Origin: Nocardia sp. CDC159 | GTDB taxonomy: Bacteria > Actinomycetota > Actinomycetes > Mycobacteriales > Mycobacteriaceae | Assembly: GCF_023740735.1 (NCBI RefSeq) | Contig: NZ_JAMRXH010000011.1 | Span: forward strand, 62,001 to 126,000 | Reading direction: 5' to 3' | Length of the DNA: 64,000 nt | Shown: positions 44,506 to 53,490 of the stretch, one piece after another | Layout: each line of letters starts with the position of its first letter | How positions within the stretch are numbered: position 1 is the stretch's first letter | The notes under the pieces: generated by a model | Seen by the model: the letters and a program-made list of their open reading frames with translations, nothing else | Told to the model about the DNA's origin: nothing | Databases searched by the model: none | Translations under genes and position numbers: made by a program

Positions 44506-45156
44506 ATGTCCAGCGTGATTTCGCGCGCCCTCGTGGCCGCGGGAGCCACCGCCGGTCTGGCCGTGCTGGCCACCGGTACCGCCGGCGCCCATGTCACCGC
44601 CGACGCGCCCGGCGCCAGCCAGGGTGGCTACGGCGTCGTCACCCTGCGGGTGCCGACCGAATCGGAGACGGCCGCGACCACCAAGCTGACCGTGCAACTG
44701 CCCAATGTGTCCTCGGCCCGCACCGAGCCGATGCCCGGCTGGTCCGCCAAGGTGGACCGCAACGACAAGAACCAGGTCACCGCCGTGACCTGGACCGCCG
44801 AGCCCGGTAATCCGGGCGTCGGACCGGGCCAGTTCCAGCGCTTCGTGCTGTCGGTCGGACCGCTGCCGAAACAGGAGAAAGTGAGCCTGCCCGCCGTCCA
44901 GACCTACAGTGACGGCAAGGTCGTGGCCTGGGATCAGCCCATGGGACCGAACGGCGACGAGCCCGAACATCCCGCGCCCACCCTCACCCTCGCGGCGAGC
45001 AAGGGCGGCGACGGTCACGACGCGGCCGCCGCGACCGAGGCCGGACACCACGACAGCGACGACACCGCGCGCTGGCTCGGCGGCATCGGCCTGGGCCTCG
45101 GCGCGCTCGGCGCGGCCCTTGGTCTGGGCAGCCTGATCCGGAGTCGACGGTCATGA
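44506..45156 (+). CDS. YcnI family copper-binding membrane protein (DUF1775)
   Basis: 216 aa. Signal peptide ends at GTAGA with His next (AHVTADAPGASQGG); the freed N-terminal His plus a Trp-containing site is the copper site described for YcnI proteins. One C-terminal transmembrane helix (WLGGIGLGLGALGAALGLG) anchors it outside the membrane, preceded by a His/Asp-rich linker (GHHDSDD). The start of copC overlaps its stop by 4 bp. ATG start with GAAGG upstream. Likely a periplasmic-side copper chaperone. Confidence 0.9.
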   Translation: MSSVISRALVAAGATAGLAVLATGTAGAHVTADAPGASQGGYGVVTLRVPTESETAATTKLTVQLPNVSSARTEPMPGWSAKVDRNDKNQVTAVTWTAEPGNPGVGPGQFQRFVLSVGPLPKQEKVSLPAVQTYSDGKVVAWDQPMGPNGDEPEHPAPTLTLAASKGGDGHDAAAATEAGHHDSDDTARWLGGIGLGLGALGAALGLGSLIRSRRS

Positions 45157-45695
45157 TCCGCCGAATCCTCGCGGGTCTGCTCACCGCGCTACTGGCCGCC
45201 GGAATCGGCTTCCTGTCGGCCGGTCCGGCCGCGGCGCATTCCGCGCCGGTGGCCAGCGAACCGGCCGACGGGGCGTCGATCGATGCGGGTCCGGCGCGGG
45301 TGAGCGTGACCTTCAACGAGAACCTGCAACCCAGCTTCCCGTCGCTGACCGTGGTCGGCCCGGACGGAAACCGCTGGGACAAGGGTGAGCCCGCGGTCGA
45401 CGGCCCGACGGTCAGCGTGCCGGTCGGCGAGCTCGGCCCGGCGGGTAGGTACACCGTGGCCTACCGGGTGACCTCGGCCGACGGTCATCCGGTCAGCGGC
45501 ACCCGCACCTTCACCCTCACCAAACCCGGCACCGGCACGCCCGGGGCCAAGGCCGGGGCGTCGAGCGGTTCCGGCGGTGGCGAGGATTCGGGCGGGGTCC
45601 CGGTGTGGGTGTTCATCGTGGGCGCGGTCGTACTGTTCGGCGGCGGTTTGGCCGTCGCGCTGCTGGGCGGCAAGAAGAGCCGCAAGCGGTCGTGA
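45153..45695 (+). CDS. copC: CopC domain copper-resistance protein
   Basis: 180 aa. Signal peptide followed by AHSAPVASEPADGAS: the mature N-terminal His plus Asp/His residues (TSADGHPVSGTRTF) form the Cu(II) site of CopC proteins. One C-terminal transmembrane helix (VPVWVFIVGAVVLFGGGLAV) and a Lys/Arg tail anchor it. Overlaps YcnI upstream and CopD downstream by 4 bp each, so the three are translationally coupled. Passes copper to or from the CopD membrane protein. Confidence 0.93.
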   Translation: MIRRILAGLLTALLAAGIGFLSAGPAAAHSAPVASEPADGASIDAGPARVSVTFNENLQPSFPSLTVVGPDGNRWDKGEPAVDGPTVSVPVGELGPAGRYTVAYRVTSADGHPVSGTRTFTLTKPGTGTPGAKAGASSGSGGGEDSGGVPVWVFIVGAVVLFGGGLAVALLGGKKSRKRS

Positions 45696-46633
45696 ACAAG
45701 GCGACGACCGGCGGCAGTTCGACCGCCCTGCGGTCGATGCTGCTGTCGGTCGTCCCGGCCGCACTGCTCGGCGCGGCCCTGGCCTGGGCGCTGGCGGCGC
45801 CGGACCCGGTGCAGTCGGAGGCGCCGGTGCGGGCGCTGGCCGACTGTGCGGGCGCGACCGTCCTGGGCCTGGCCGCACTGCCGCGGCTGTACGAGCGGCT
45901 GACCCCGCCCTGGCGGACGCTGGCCGCGCTCGGCGGGCTGTGGACCGCAACGGAATTCGCGGTGCTCGCCTGCGAGGCCGCGCAGGTGGTGGGTGTGCCG
46001 GTGACCGGGCTGCGGGCCGGGGATTTCGCCACCTATCTCACCCGTATCAGCGGCGGCCAGATCGGCATCGCGATTTTGGTCGGCACCGTGGTGGTCACCG
46101 GTTACTGCGCGCTGGCCTATCGGCGGCCCGAGCGCGCGGCGGCGGATCCGATCCTGGTCTTCGCGGCCGTCGCGCTGGTGCTGCGGCCGATCACCGGGCA
46201 TATGTCGCAGCAGCCGCTCGGCTCGGTGCTGGGCGCGGTGCACGCGCTGGCCGCGGCCGCCTGGTTCGGGCTGCTTTTGGCGCTGGCCCTGGTGTTGCGC
46301 ACGCGCGGCGAGTGGGCGGTGGTGCTGCCCCGATATTCGTCCTGGGCGCTGCCCGCGGCGGCCGCCGTCGCGGTGACCGGGATCTGCGACGGCCTGATCC
46401 GCCTGCGCGGGCTCGCGCCGCTGTTCGACACCGGCTACGGCCGAATCCTGCTGGCCAAGGCCGTACTCATGGCCGCGCTGCTCGGACTGGGCTGGTGGTG
46501 GCGGCGCGACTGGGTGCCGCGGGCGAGCGAACATCGCATGACCGCCGACGCCTCGCTGCGCCGGGCGATCGCCGAGGTGGTGGCGATGGCGCTGGTGTTC
46601 GGCCTGGCCGCGACCCTGGCCGTCACGGCCTGA
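45692..46633 (+). CDS. copD: CopD family copper-transport membrane protein
   Basis: 313 aa, eight or nine transmembrane helices, with conserved ITGHMSQQPLGSVLGAVHALAAAAWFG holding the membrane His residues (given only in part), and LLAKAVLMAALLGLG. CopD works with CopC to move copper across the cytoplasmic membrane. The GTG start 45692 overlaps the copC stop by 4 bp. Last gene of the copper operon. Confidence 0.92.
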   Translation: MNKATTGGSSTALRSMLLSVVPAALLGAALAWALAAPDPVQSEAPVRALADCAGATVLGLAALPRLYERLTPPWRTLAALGGLWTATEFAVLACEAAQVVGVPVTGLRAGDFATYLTRISGGQIGIAILVGTVVVTGYCALAYRRPERAAADPILVFAAVALVLRPITGHMSQQPLGSVLGAVHALAAAAWFGLLLALALVLRTRGEWAVVLPRYSSWALPAAAAVAVTGICDGLIRLRGLAPLFDTGYGRILLAKAVLMAALLGLGWWWRRDWVPRASEHRMTADASLRRAIAEVVAMALVFGLAATLAVTA

Positions 46634-46670
46634 TCTGCGCGCCACCCTGACACCGGTTACTGTGACCGCC

Positions 46671-47129
46671 ATGACCGAAGTGAAGATCGTGGCGGAGTGC
46701 GCCGCGTCGGCCGAATCCGCGTTCGCCTATGTCAACGACTACCGGAACCTGCCGAAATTCATCACCGAGGTCGACAAGTTCACCCCCGTCACCGAGCAGA
46801 CCGTGGGCGTCGGGGCGACCTTCGACGGCGATATCAAACTGGGACCGGCCCACCTGAACTCCCGCATCCAGGTGGTGCGCTGGGAGGAGAACGTCGCCAT
46901 CGCGGTCAAGTCGATCAAAGGCTTCGAGATCGAGTCCACCTTCGTCTTCCACGCCAAGGGCGCGAACGCCTGCACCGTCGACGCGATCGTCGACTACCGG
47001 GTGCCGGGTGGCATCGCGGGCAAGTTGCTGGGCAAGACCATCGAGCCCTTCGTGAAGATCGCGGTCAAACATTCGACGCACAATCTGACCACCCAGATCG
47101 CCGACTACCACCTGGTGCGCGAGGGCTGA
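46671..47129 (+). CDS. SRPBCC (START/cyclase fold) family protein
   Basis: 152 aa from ATG 46671. Helix-grip fold with ligand cavity, recognised by SAESAFAYVNDYRNLPKF, NSRIQVVRWEENVAIAVKS and the C-terminal helix TIEPFVKIAVKHSTHNLT. Ligand unknown: homologues include polyketide cyclases, coenzyme Q-binding and lipid-transfer proteins. Same strand as rraA 27 bp downstream; may be co-transcribed. Confidence 0.85.
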   Translation: MTEVKIVAECAASAESAFAYVNDYRNLPKFITEVDKFTPVTEQTVGVGATFDGDIKLGPAHLNSRIQVVRWEENVAIAVKSIKGFEIESTFVFHAKGANACTVDAIVDYRVPGGIAGKLLGKTIEPFVKIAVKHSTHNLTTQIADYHLVREG

Positions 47130-47156
47130 GCGACGGTGCGTGGCAAGCTTGCTGAC

Positions 47157-47642
47157 GTGACCGAATCAGCAAAGCTAGTTGCCACCGCCGACCTCGCGGA
47201 CGAGATCGGCCCCGAGATCCGCAGCTGCGACACCCAGTTCACGCAATTCGGCGGTCGCGAGGCATTCGCGGGCCGCATCGTCACCATCCGCTGCTTCCAG
47301 GACAACCTGCTGGTCAAGCAGACCCTCGGCGAACCCGGCGCGGGCCGGGTGCTGGTCGTCGACGGCGGGGCCAGCGTGCATACCGCCCTGGTCGGCGACA
47401 TCATCGCCGGGCGCGGGGTGGCCAACGGCTGGGCCGGTGTCGTGGTCAACGGCGCGGTGCGCGATTCGGCGATCCTGCGCACGCTCGACATCGGCATCAA
47501 GGCGCTGGGCACCAATCCGCGCAAGAGCACCCAGACCGGCTCGGGCGAGCGCGATGTGCCGGTCGAATTCGGCGGCGTCACGTTCGTGCCGGGCGAGATG
47601 CTCTACAGCGACGCCGACGGCATCGTCGTCCGCGCCGAATGA
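47157..47642 (+). CDS. rraA: RraA family protein (ribonuclease E activity regulator)
   Basis: 161 aa. Conserved: ADLADEIGPEIRSCD, LVVDGGASVHTALVGD, VVNGAVRDSAILR, GIKALGTNPRKSTQTGSGER, VTFVPGEMLYSDADG. Once called MenG methyltransferase, later shown to bind and inhibit RNase E; some relatives are 4-hydroxy-4-methyl-2-oxoglutarate aldolases. Full length. GTG 47157 chosen over GTG 47136. Equivalent to Rv3853. Confidence 0.92.
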   Translation: MTESAKLVATADLADEIGPEIRSCDTQFTQFGGREAFAGRIVTIRCFQDNLLVKQTLGEPGAGRVLVVDGGASVHTALVGDIIAGRGVANGWAGVVVNGAVRDSAILRTLDIGIKALGTNPRKSTQTGSGERDVPVEFGGVTFVPGEMLYSDADGIVVRAE

Positions 47643-47646
47643 CGGG

Positions 47647-47877
47647 TTAGCCGGAGGCGACCCTGGCCTTGTGACCGGCCAGGGCGACCACGTCACCGGC
47701 GTGTAGCTGACGGCCGCGCCGTAGCTCGACCTCGTCGTTGACACGCACCAATCCGGCGGCGATAACGGTCTTGGCTTCCGAACCGGTTTCGATGAGGTTG
47801 GCCAGCTTCAAGAACTGACCGAGTCGAATGACATCGTCATCGATCGGCACATCGACTGGATCCGACATGGGGTACAT
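47647..47877 (-). CDS. S4-domain RNA-binding protein (YbcJ-like)
   Basis: 76 aa from ATG 47877 (GGAAG six bases upstream; ATG 47868 is possible). Small S4 domain: IRLGQFLKLANLIETGSEAK, VIAAGLVRVNDEVELRRGRQL, a fold that binds structured RNA and is also found in ribosomal S4, pseudouridine synthases and Hsp15. Stands between convergent rraA and divergent lysX; both neighbours concern RNA. Role not defined. Confidence 0.88.
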   Translation of the reverse strand: MYPMSDPVDVPIDDDVIRLGQFLKLANLIETGSEAKTVIAAGLVRVNDEVELRRGRQLHAGDVVALAGHKARVASG

Positions 47878-47955
47878 CTTTACTTCCGCCGTCGCGGGGG
47901 CGAACGCCGCCCCCGGATCCGGCGTGGCCGTCGCCCGCCGAGAGGATCGAACCTG

Positions 47956-50900
47956 ATGGCGCCGCAACCGAATACCGCCACGACATCCGGAACCCCGGAC
48001 GTACCGCGTTCCGGCGACGCCGGGCCGCACACTGGTTCGGTGACTGCCACGCACGACCTACGCGGGAAACCTCATTCGGGCTCGGGGGTGCCGCATCGCG
48101 GTCACGGCCGCCTCAGCGAGGTACCGCATATCGCCGGGTTGGTGCTGGGCGTGTTCTCGGTCCTGTGCGCGCTGTGGAGCATCTCGCCCGGGCTGCGCTA
48201 CCTCACCGCGATACCGCGCCGCTACATCGACGCCTACTACTTCGACGCCCCCGATACCAGCCTGGTGACCGCCCTCATGGTGGGCCTGCTCGCGGGTGCG
48301 ATCGCCACCCGCAAGCGGATCGCCTGGTGGCTGCTGGTCGCGTACATGGCGCTTTTCATCCTCGCCAATGCGCTCGATGTCGCCGACGAGCGCGATCCGC
48401 ACGCGCTGGTGGCCCTCGTCGTCCACGTCGCGGTGATCGGCCTGCTGATCGCGGCGTGGCCGGAGTTCTACACCCAGGTCCGCCGCGGCGCGCTGTGGAA
48501 GGCGCTGGGGACCCTGGTCGGCGGGCTGACGATCGGCTGGCTGCTGGGCTGGGGACTGATCGAACTGTTCCCGGGCAGCCTGCCGCGCGGCGTGGAGCGG
48601 CCGCTGTGGTCGGCCTCGCGGGTGGTACCGGCCGTACTGTTCGGCGCGGACAATTTCGACGGGCATCCGCCGCATTTCGTGAATCTGCTGCTCGGCCTGC
48701 TCGGCGCGCTGGCGCTGCTGGCGGCCGCGATCGTGCTGTTCCGCTCGCAGCGCTCCTCCAATGCCCTGACCGGACTGGACGAGTCGGCGCTGCGCGGCCT
48801 GCTGGAACGCTCCGATATCGAGGATTCGCTGGGCTACTTCGCGACCCGCCGCGACAAAGCGGTGGTGTTCGCGCCCAGCGGTAAGGCCGCGGTGACCTAT
48901 CGCGTGGAGCTCGGCGTCTGCCTGGCCTCCGGCGATCCGATCGGATCCACGCAGGCCTGGCCGCAGGCCATCGACGCCTGGCTGCGGCTGGCCGACCAGT
49001 ACGGCTGGGCCCCGGCCGTGATGGGCGCGAGCGAACTCGGTGCCCAGGCCTACCGCCAGGCCGGACTGTCGGCGCTGCGACTGGGCGACGAGGCGATTCT
49101 GGACACCCGCTCGTTCTCGCTGGCGGGCCCGGAGATGAAGCAGGTCCGCCAGGCCGCCAATCGGCTGCGCAAACAGGGCATCGCGGTGCGCATCCGCCGC
49201 CATCGCGAGCTGTCGGCGGCGGAGATGGCGCAGGTGATCCAGCGCGCCGACGCCTGGCGCGATACCGAGACCGAGCGCGGCTTCTCGATGGCACTGGGTC
49301 GGCTCGGCGATCCGCTCGACGGCGACTGCCTGCTGGTGGAGGCCGTCGAGGGCGAGCGGGTGTGGGGCATGCTGTCGCTGGTGCCGTGGGGACGCACCGG
49401 AGTGTCGCTGGATCTGATGCGGCGAGATCCCAAGGGCCCCAACGGGATCATGGAGTTGATGATCTCGCAGCTGGCGCTCACCTCCGAGCAGTACGGCATC
49501 ACGAAGGTCTCGCTGAACTTCGCGGTGTTCCGCTCGGTCTTCGAGGAGGGCGGCCGCATCGGCGCGGGCCCGGTGCTGCGGCTGTGGCGCAGCGTCCTGA
49601 TGTTCTTCTCGCGCTGGTGGCAGCTCGAGGCGCTGTACCGGTCGAATGTGAAGTACCAGCCGCAGTGGGTGCCGCGCTTCTTCATCTTCGAGGATCGGCG
49701 GCAGCTGGTCCGAGCGGGCGTGGCCAGTGCGCTGGCCGAGGGCTTCCTGCCGCGCTTCGGCAAACAGCCGGACGCGCTGGCGCACACCGGCCTCCACTCG
49801 GTCGTCCCGCCGACCATCACCGGACTGCACGCCGACGGCAGCCCGCCGGAACTGCCGCCGGAGGACCTCGAACCGGCCCAGCCGCGCCGCCCCGAACAGG
49901 TGCGGGTGCGCATGGACAAGCTGGCGCGACTCGAGACCGAGGGCGTGGACGCCTATCCGGTGGCCTATCCCCCGACCCACACCGTCGCCGCGGCGCGACG
50001 CTCCCCCAAGGGCACCACGGTGCGAGTGTGCGGGCGGCTGTTGCGAATTCGCGATTACGGCGGCGTCATCTTCGCGGTGCTGCGCGACTGGTCCGACGAC
50101 ATCCAGCTGGTGATCGATCGCGGCCGGGTCGGCGCGGCGCTGGCCGGGGAATTCGACAAGTACTTCGATCTCGGCGATCTGATCGAGGTGAGCGGGCAGA
50201 TTGGACACAGCCGCCGCGGCGAGCTGTCGCTGCTCGCCCAGGACTGGCGGATGATCGGCAAATGCCTGCACCCGCTGCCGGACAAGTGGAAGGGCCTGGC
50301 CGATCCCGAGGCCCGGGTGCGCCAGCGCTATGTCGACATGGCCGTCAACGCCGAGACGCGCGAGGTGCTGGCCAAGCGCAGCGCGGTGGTGCGCTCGCTG
50401 CGGGATACGTTGCACGGCTGGGGTTTTCTGGAGGTGGAGACCCCGGTGCTGCAACAGGTGCACGGCGGCGCCAACGCCGCCCCGTTCACCACCCACATCA
50501 ACGCCTACGACCTCGACCTGTATCTGCGCATCGCGCCGGAGCTGTATCTGAAGCGGCTGTGCGTCGGCGGGATGGAGAAGGTGTTCGAGCTGGGCCGGGT
50601 GTTCCGCAACGAGGGCGTGGACTACAGCCACAATCCCGAGTTCACCATTCTGGAAGCCTATGAGGCGCACAGCGATTACGAGCGGATGATGCACGCCTGC
50701 CGCCAGCTCATCCAGGAGGCGGCCATCGCCGCCAACGGCAAATGCGTCGCGGTGCGGACCGATGCCAACGGCGCGCCGGTGGAGGTCGACATCTCCGGCG
50801 ACTGGCCGGTCCGGACGGTGCACGGCGCGATCTCCGATGCGATCGGCGAGACCATCTCGCCCGATACCGATGTCGAGCGCCTGCGCGTGCTCTGCGACAA

Positions 50901-51342
50901 GGCGGGCGTACCCCACCAGCCCGGTTGGGACGCCGGACAGATCGTCCTCGAGATGTACGAACACCTGGTCGAGGCCCGCACCGAGGCACCCACCTTCTAC
51001 ATCGACTTCCCCACCTCGGTCTCCCCCCTCACCCGCGCCCACCGCAGCATCCCCGGCGTGGCCGAGCGTTGGGACCTGGTCGCCTGGGGCGTCGAATTGG
51101 GCACGGCCTACAGCGAACTCACCAACCCCCTGGAGCAGCGCCGCCGCCTCACCGAACAATCCCTGCTGGCCGCGGGCGGCGATCCGGAGGCCATGGAACT
51201 CGACGAGGACTTCCTGCAGGCCCTCGAATTCGCCATGCCCCCCACCGGCGGCCTCGGCATCGGCGTCGACCGCGTGGTCATGCTCATCACCGGCCGCAGC
51301 ATCCGCGAAACCCTGCCCTTCCCGCTGGTGAAGCCGCGCTGA
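47956..51342 (+). CDS. lysX: Bifunctional lysylphosphatidylglycerol synthetase / lysine-tRNA ligase
   Basis: 1128 aa. The N-terminal third has about seven transmembrane helices and an MprF-like acyltransferase domain (to about residue 600: TEVRGFSMALGRL-type region read here as ETERGFSMALGRLGDPLDG, VSLNFAVFRSVFEEG) that transfers lysine from Lys-tRNA to phosphatidylglycerol. The C-terminal half is a class II lysyl-tRNA synthetase: OB-fold, motif 2 VFELGRVFRNEGVDYSHNP, motif 3 GLGIGVDRVVMLI. LysX changes membrane charge and confers resistance to cationic peptides in mycobacteria (Rv1640c, elsewhere in that genome). ATG start. Confidence 0.95.
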   Translation: MAPQPNTATTSGTPDVPRSGDAGPHTGSVTATHDLRGKPHSGSGVPHRGHGRLSEVPHIAGLVLGVFSVLCALWSISPGLRYLTAIPRRYIDAYYFDAPDTSLVTALMVGLLAGAIATRKRIAWWLLVAYMALFILANALDVADERDPHALVALVVHVAVIGLLIAAWPEFYTQVRRGALWKALGTLVGGLTIGWLLGWGLIELFPGSLPRGVERPLWSASRVVPAVLFGADNFDGHPPHFVNLLLGLLGALALLAAAIVLFRSQRSSNALTGLDESALRGLLERSDIEDSLGYFATRRDKAVVFAPSGKAAVTYRVELGVCLASGDPIGSTQAWPQAIDAWLRLADQYGWAPAVMGASELGAQAYRQAGLSALRLGDEAILDTRSFSLAGPEMKQVRQAANRLRKQGIAVRIRRHRELSAAEMAQVIQRADAWRDTETERGFSMALGRLGDPLDGDCLLVEAVEGERVWGMLSLVPWGRTGVSLDLMRRDPKGPNGIMELMISQLALTSEQYGITKVSLNFAVFRSVFEEGGRIGAGPVLRLWRSVLMFFSRWWQLEALYRSNVKYQPQWVPRFFIFEDRRQLVRAGVASALAEGFLPRFGKQPDALAHTGLHSVVPPTITGLHADGSPPELPPEDLEPAQPRRPEQVRVRMDKLARLETEGVDAYPVAYPPTHTVAAARRSPKGTTVRVCGRLLRIRDYGGVIFAVLRDWSDDIQLVIDRGRVGAALAGEFDKYFDLGDLIEVSGQIGHSRRGELSLLAQDWRMIGKCLHPLPDKWKGLADPEARVRQRYVDMAVNAETREVLAKRSAVVRSLRDTLHGWGFLEVETPVLQQVHGGANAAPFTTHINAYDLDLYLRIAPELYLKRLCVGGMEKVFELGRVFRNEGVDYSHNPEFTILEAYEAHSDYERMMHACRQLIQEAAIAANGKCVAVRTDANGAPVEVDISGDWPVRTVHGAISDAIGETISPDTDVERLRVLCDKAGVPHQPGWDAGQIVLEMYEHLVEARTEAPTFYIDFPTSVSPLTRAHRSIPGVAERWDLVAWGVELGTAYSELTNPLEQRRRLTEQSLLAAGGDPEAMELDEDFLQALEFAMPPTGGLGIGVDRVVMLITGRSIRETLPFPLVKPR

Positions 51343-51383
51343 GTACCGCCCGGGCGCTCGCGGATCGGTGAGCGTACGGCAGA

Positions 51384-52091
51384 GTGGTGGACGTGCAGTT
51401 GGTACTCGTGCGTCACGCTCAGCCCGAGCGCGCCCTGGCGGCCTCCGGGCCCGCCGATCCGGGGCTCACCGAGCTCGGTGTCGAACAGGCCGGGCGGGTT
51501 CCGGCCGCGCTGGCCCGGCTCGAAATCGGCGCGCATCGGATCGCGCGGGTGGTGAGCAGTCCGCAGCGGCGTGCCCGCGAGACCGCCGCGCCGACCGCCG
51601 AGAAGCTCGGGTTGCCGGTCGACGTGGTGGACGGGCTGGCCGAATACGATCGTGAGCTGCCCGCGTATGTGCCCATCGAGGCGGCGCGCGGGTGGGCGGC
51701 GGGGTCGGTGCCCGCCGATGCGAGTGCGCCGCCCGAGGAGTTGTTGGAGGAATTCCGCGCGACCTATCGCCGTATCAAGGCCGGCTATCTGCCCGAGCAG
51801 ATCGACGGCCCGGCCTTCGTCGCGCGGGTGCTCGCCGCGGTCGACGAGATCGCCTCCACCACGGCGCATTCCGATACGGTCGTCGTGTTCGCCCACGGTG
51901 GTGTGATCAACGTGCTCCTGCAGGATGTGCTGGGCCTGGCGCGCCCGCTCACCTTCCCGATCGACTACTGCTCGATCACCCGAATCCTCTACTCCCGCGC
52001 CGGCGCCCGCACCGCCGCGACGGTCAACGAGAACGGGCACGTGTGGGATCTGTTGCCACGCAATATCGCCGCCGGTCAAGGTCGGGACTGA
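51384..52091 (+). CDS. Histidine phosphatase family protein
   Basis: 235 aa, GTG start. Catalytic motif LVRHAQPERA (RHA rather than RHG), the second His in VVFAHGGVINVLL, Arg in SSPQRRARET, and a Glu in DGLAEYDRELPAY. Broad phosphatase family; substrate unknown. Lies 41 bp after lysX on the same strand. Ends at a pair of hairpins separating it from the convergent cutinase gene. Confidence 0.9.
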   Translation: MVDVQLVLVRHAQPERALAASGPADPGLTELGVEQAGRVPAALARLEIGAHRIARVVSSPQRRARETAAPTAEKLGLPVDVVDGLAEYDRELPAYVPIEAARGWAAGSVPADASAPPEELLEEFRATYRRIKAGYLPEQIDGPAFVARVLAAVDEIASTTAHSDTVVVFAHGGVINVLLQDVLGLARPLTFPIDYCSITRILYSRAGARTAATVNENGHVWDLLPRNIAAGQGRD

Positions 52092-52155
52092 AACTCCCAG
52101 CCGATTCAGAGCTGACTCGCAGCGTGCTCTCAGTGTGGCGTTGTTGGATGGGCTC

Positions 52156-52194
52156 GACGAGGGCCGCTCCTACTGCGGGGGAGCGGCCCTCGTC
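52156..52194. terminator. Terminator hairpin 1 of a matched pair
   Basis: 15-bp perfect stem GACGAGGGCCGCTCC / GGAGCGGCCCTCGTC around a 9-base loop. Shares GGGCCGCTCC/GGAGCGGCCC arms with the neighbouring hairpin. Confidence 0.8.
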
Positions 52195-52217
52195 GTCTGC
52201 GCGGCCCCGAAACACGA

Positions 52218-52248
52218 AGTGGGCCGCTCCCGGGGGGAGCGGCCCACT
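52218..52248. terminator. Terminator hairpin 2 of a matched pair
   Basis: 13-bp perfect stem AGTGGGCCGCTCC / GGAGCGGCCCACT around a 5-base loop, 27 bp beyond the cutinase stop codon. Probably the terminator of the leftward cutinase transcript. Confidence 0.8.
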
Positions 52249-52274
52249 CGAATTCGCCCGTGCGAGCGGATATT

Positions 52275-53183
52275 TCACGCCATTCCGGCGATCCAGTTGT
52301 GCATCCAGCTGATCGCGGTCTGGCCGCCGCCGACGTAGTAGTTGCCGTAGGAGGTGTGCGTGCCGGAGCCGTAGAACTGCTCCAGCTGCTTGACCCGCTG
52401 TTGGTTGGCGTCGTCGGTGAGCTGGGCCTGCAGCGTCGGAATACCGCCGTGGGCCATCAGATCGCCGATGATCGAACCCGCCTCCAGCTGATAGCGCCAC
52501 AGGTTGGCCGCCGTCGCGCCGGAGGCCTGCGCCAGGAAGCCCGCGAAGCGCGTGACGTAGTCCTGATCGTCGGTCGCGCAGTACAGATCGCCCGCCGCGC
52601 AGATGGTCCGCACGCGATCGCTGAGGAAGCCGAAGCCGCCCGGCCGCGGACCGCCCGCGCCCGCCCCGCCGACCGCCGGGCCGACCTGCACATCCAGCGG
52701 CGAGCGCCGCGGATCGGAGATCAGGCCGACACCCGCGACCCGATCCGGCGGCACCACGCCGAGGCCGGTGCCGATCTCGGCGGCGAGATCGCCCGCGGCG
52801 TCGGCGCCCTGGCTGTAGCCCACGAGCGCGATGTGGGTGGCCCCGCAGCGAGCCGCCATCGCGCCGATCAGCCCACGCGCGTTATCGATGGCCTGCTTCT
52901 TCGAGGCGCCGTAGACATCGCCCTCCCACGGGAAGGCGGTGGCGGCGTAGTCCACGTAGTCGACCTCGGTCGAGCGCGGCAGCCCACGCGTGACACCGGC
53001 GAGCATGCCCGGACCGTGCATATCCTCGGGACGGTGCTCGCCCGTCTCCCAGGTACCGGGAATGGCAACGACATACAGCTTCGGACAACCGGGATCCGCT
53101 GCCGCGGTGCCCGTTCCGAGCGCCATGCCGGACAGTACCGCTACCGCTGCCCCCGCAGCCGCGACAAACTTCTTCAACCGCAT
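52275..53183 (-). CDS. Cutinase family secreted esterase
   Basis: 302 aa from ATG 53183. Signal peptide (KKFVAAAGAAVAVLSG to TAAA|DPGCP). Alpha/beta hydrolase with nucleophile elbow GYSQG (about residue 121) and the cutinase cysteine pattern (DPGCPKLYVVAIPGTWE; later CAAGDLYC). An extra-long C-terminal helical region (from about residue 210, YGNYYVGGG end) is longer than in cutinases proper, as in mycobacterial Culp/PE-linked esterases. The open frame runs upstream to 53453 without support. Predicted to act on lipids or polyesters outside the cell. Confidence 0.9.
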   Translation of the reverse strand: MRLKKFVAAAGAAVAVLSGMALGTGTAAADPGCPKLYVVAIPGTWETGEHRPEDMHGPGMLAGVTRGLPRSTEVDYVDYAATAFPWEGDVYGASKKQAIDNARGLIGAMAARCGATHIALVGYSQGADAAGDLAAEIGTGLGVVPPDRVAGVGLISDPRRSPLDVQVGPAVGGAGAGGPRPGGFGFLSDRVRTICAAGDLYCATDDQDYVTRFAGFLAQASGATAANLWRYQLEAGSIIGDLMAHGGIPTLQAQLTDDANQQRVKQLEQFYGSGTHTSYGNYYVGGGQTAISWMHNWIAGMA

Positions 53184-53442
53184 ACTGCTCCAGTTCAAGC
53201 CCGCCCCGGCACCAGGGCATTCCGTCGATTCGCTGACATGGTGAAGTCGCCGTCTTGCGGGCTGGTGAACCCGCGGCGAACACATTCGCACACTCGTCGG
53301 TTCGAGCGCAGCCGTATTCGGTTCGGCGCCACACCGGTGATCAGGATAAAGGCCCCTTGCGCCAGAGGCTATTCGACGCTTCGAGAACGTCCGATTTCCG
53401 TCGATAATCCCGATTCGGCGATGGGTCCACGGCAATGCGAAC

Positions 53443-53475
53443 GGGGCGCCCACGACGAGATGTCGTGAGCGCCCC
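53443..53475. terminator. Terminator of the gltBD operon
   Basis: Stem of two parts GGGGCGC and CACGAC pairing with GTCGTG and GCGCCCC with one mismatched pair, 5-base loop; lies 16 bp beyond the gltD stop codon on the leftward transcript. Confidence 0.75.
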
Positions 53476-53490
53476 GCGGGTCGAGCGGAA

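Noticed and set aside
48058..51159. A 1,000-codon open frame antisense to lysX, and one of similar size antisense to gltB (54929-58108)
   Set aside because: Composition is His/Arg/Gly-rich without family similarity; such long antisense frames are a by-product of high third-position GC in the true genes.
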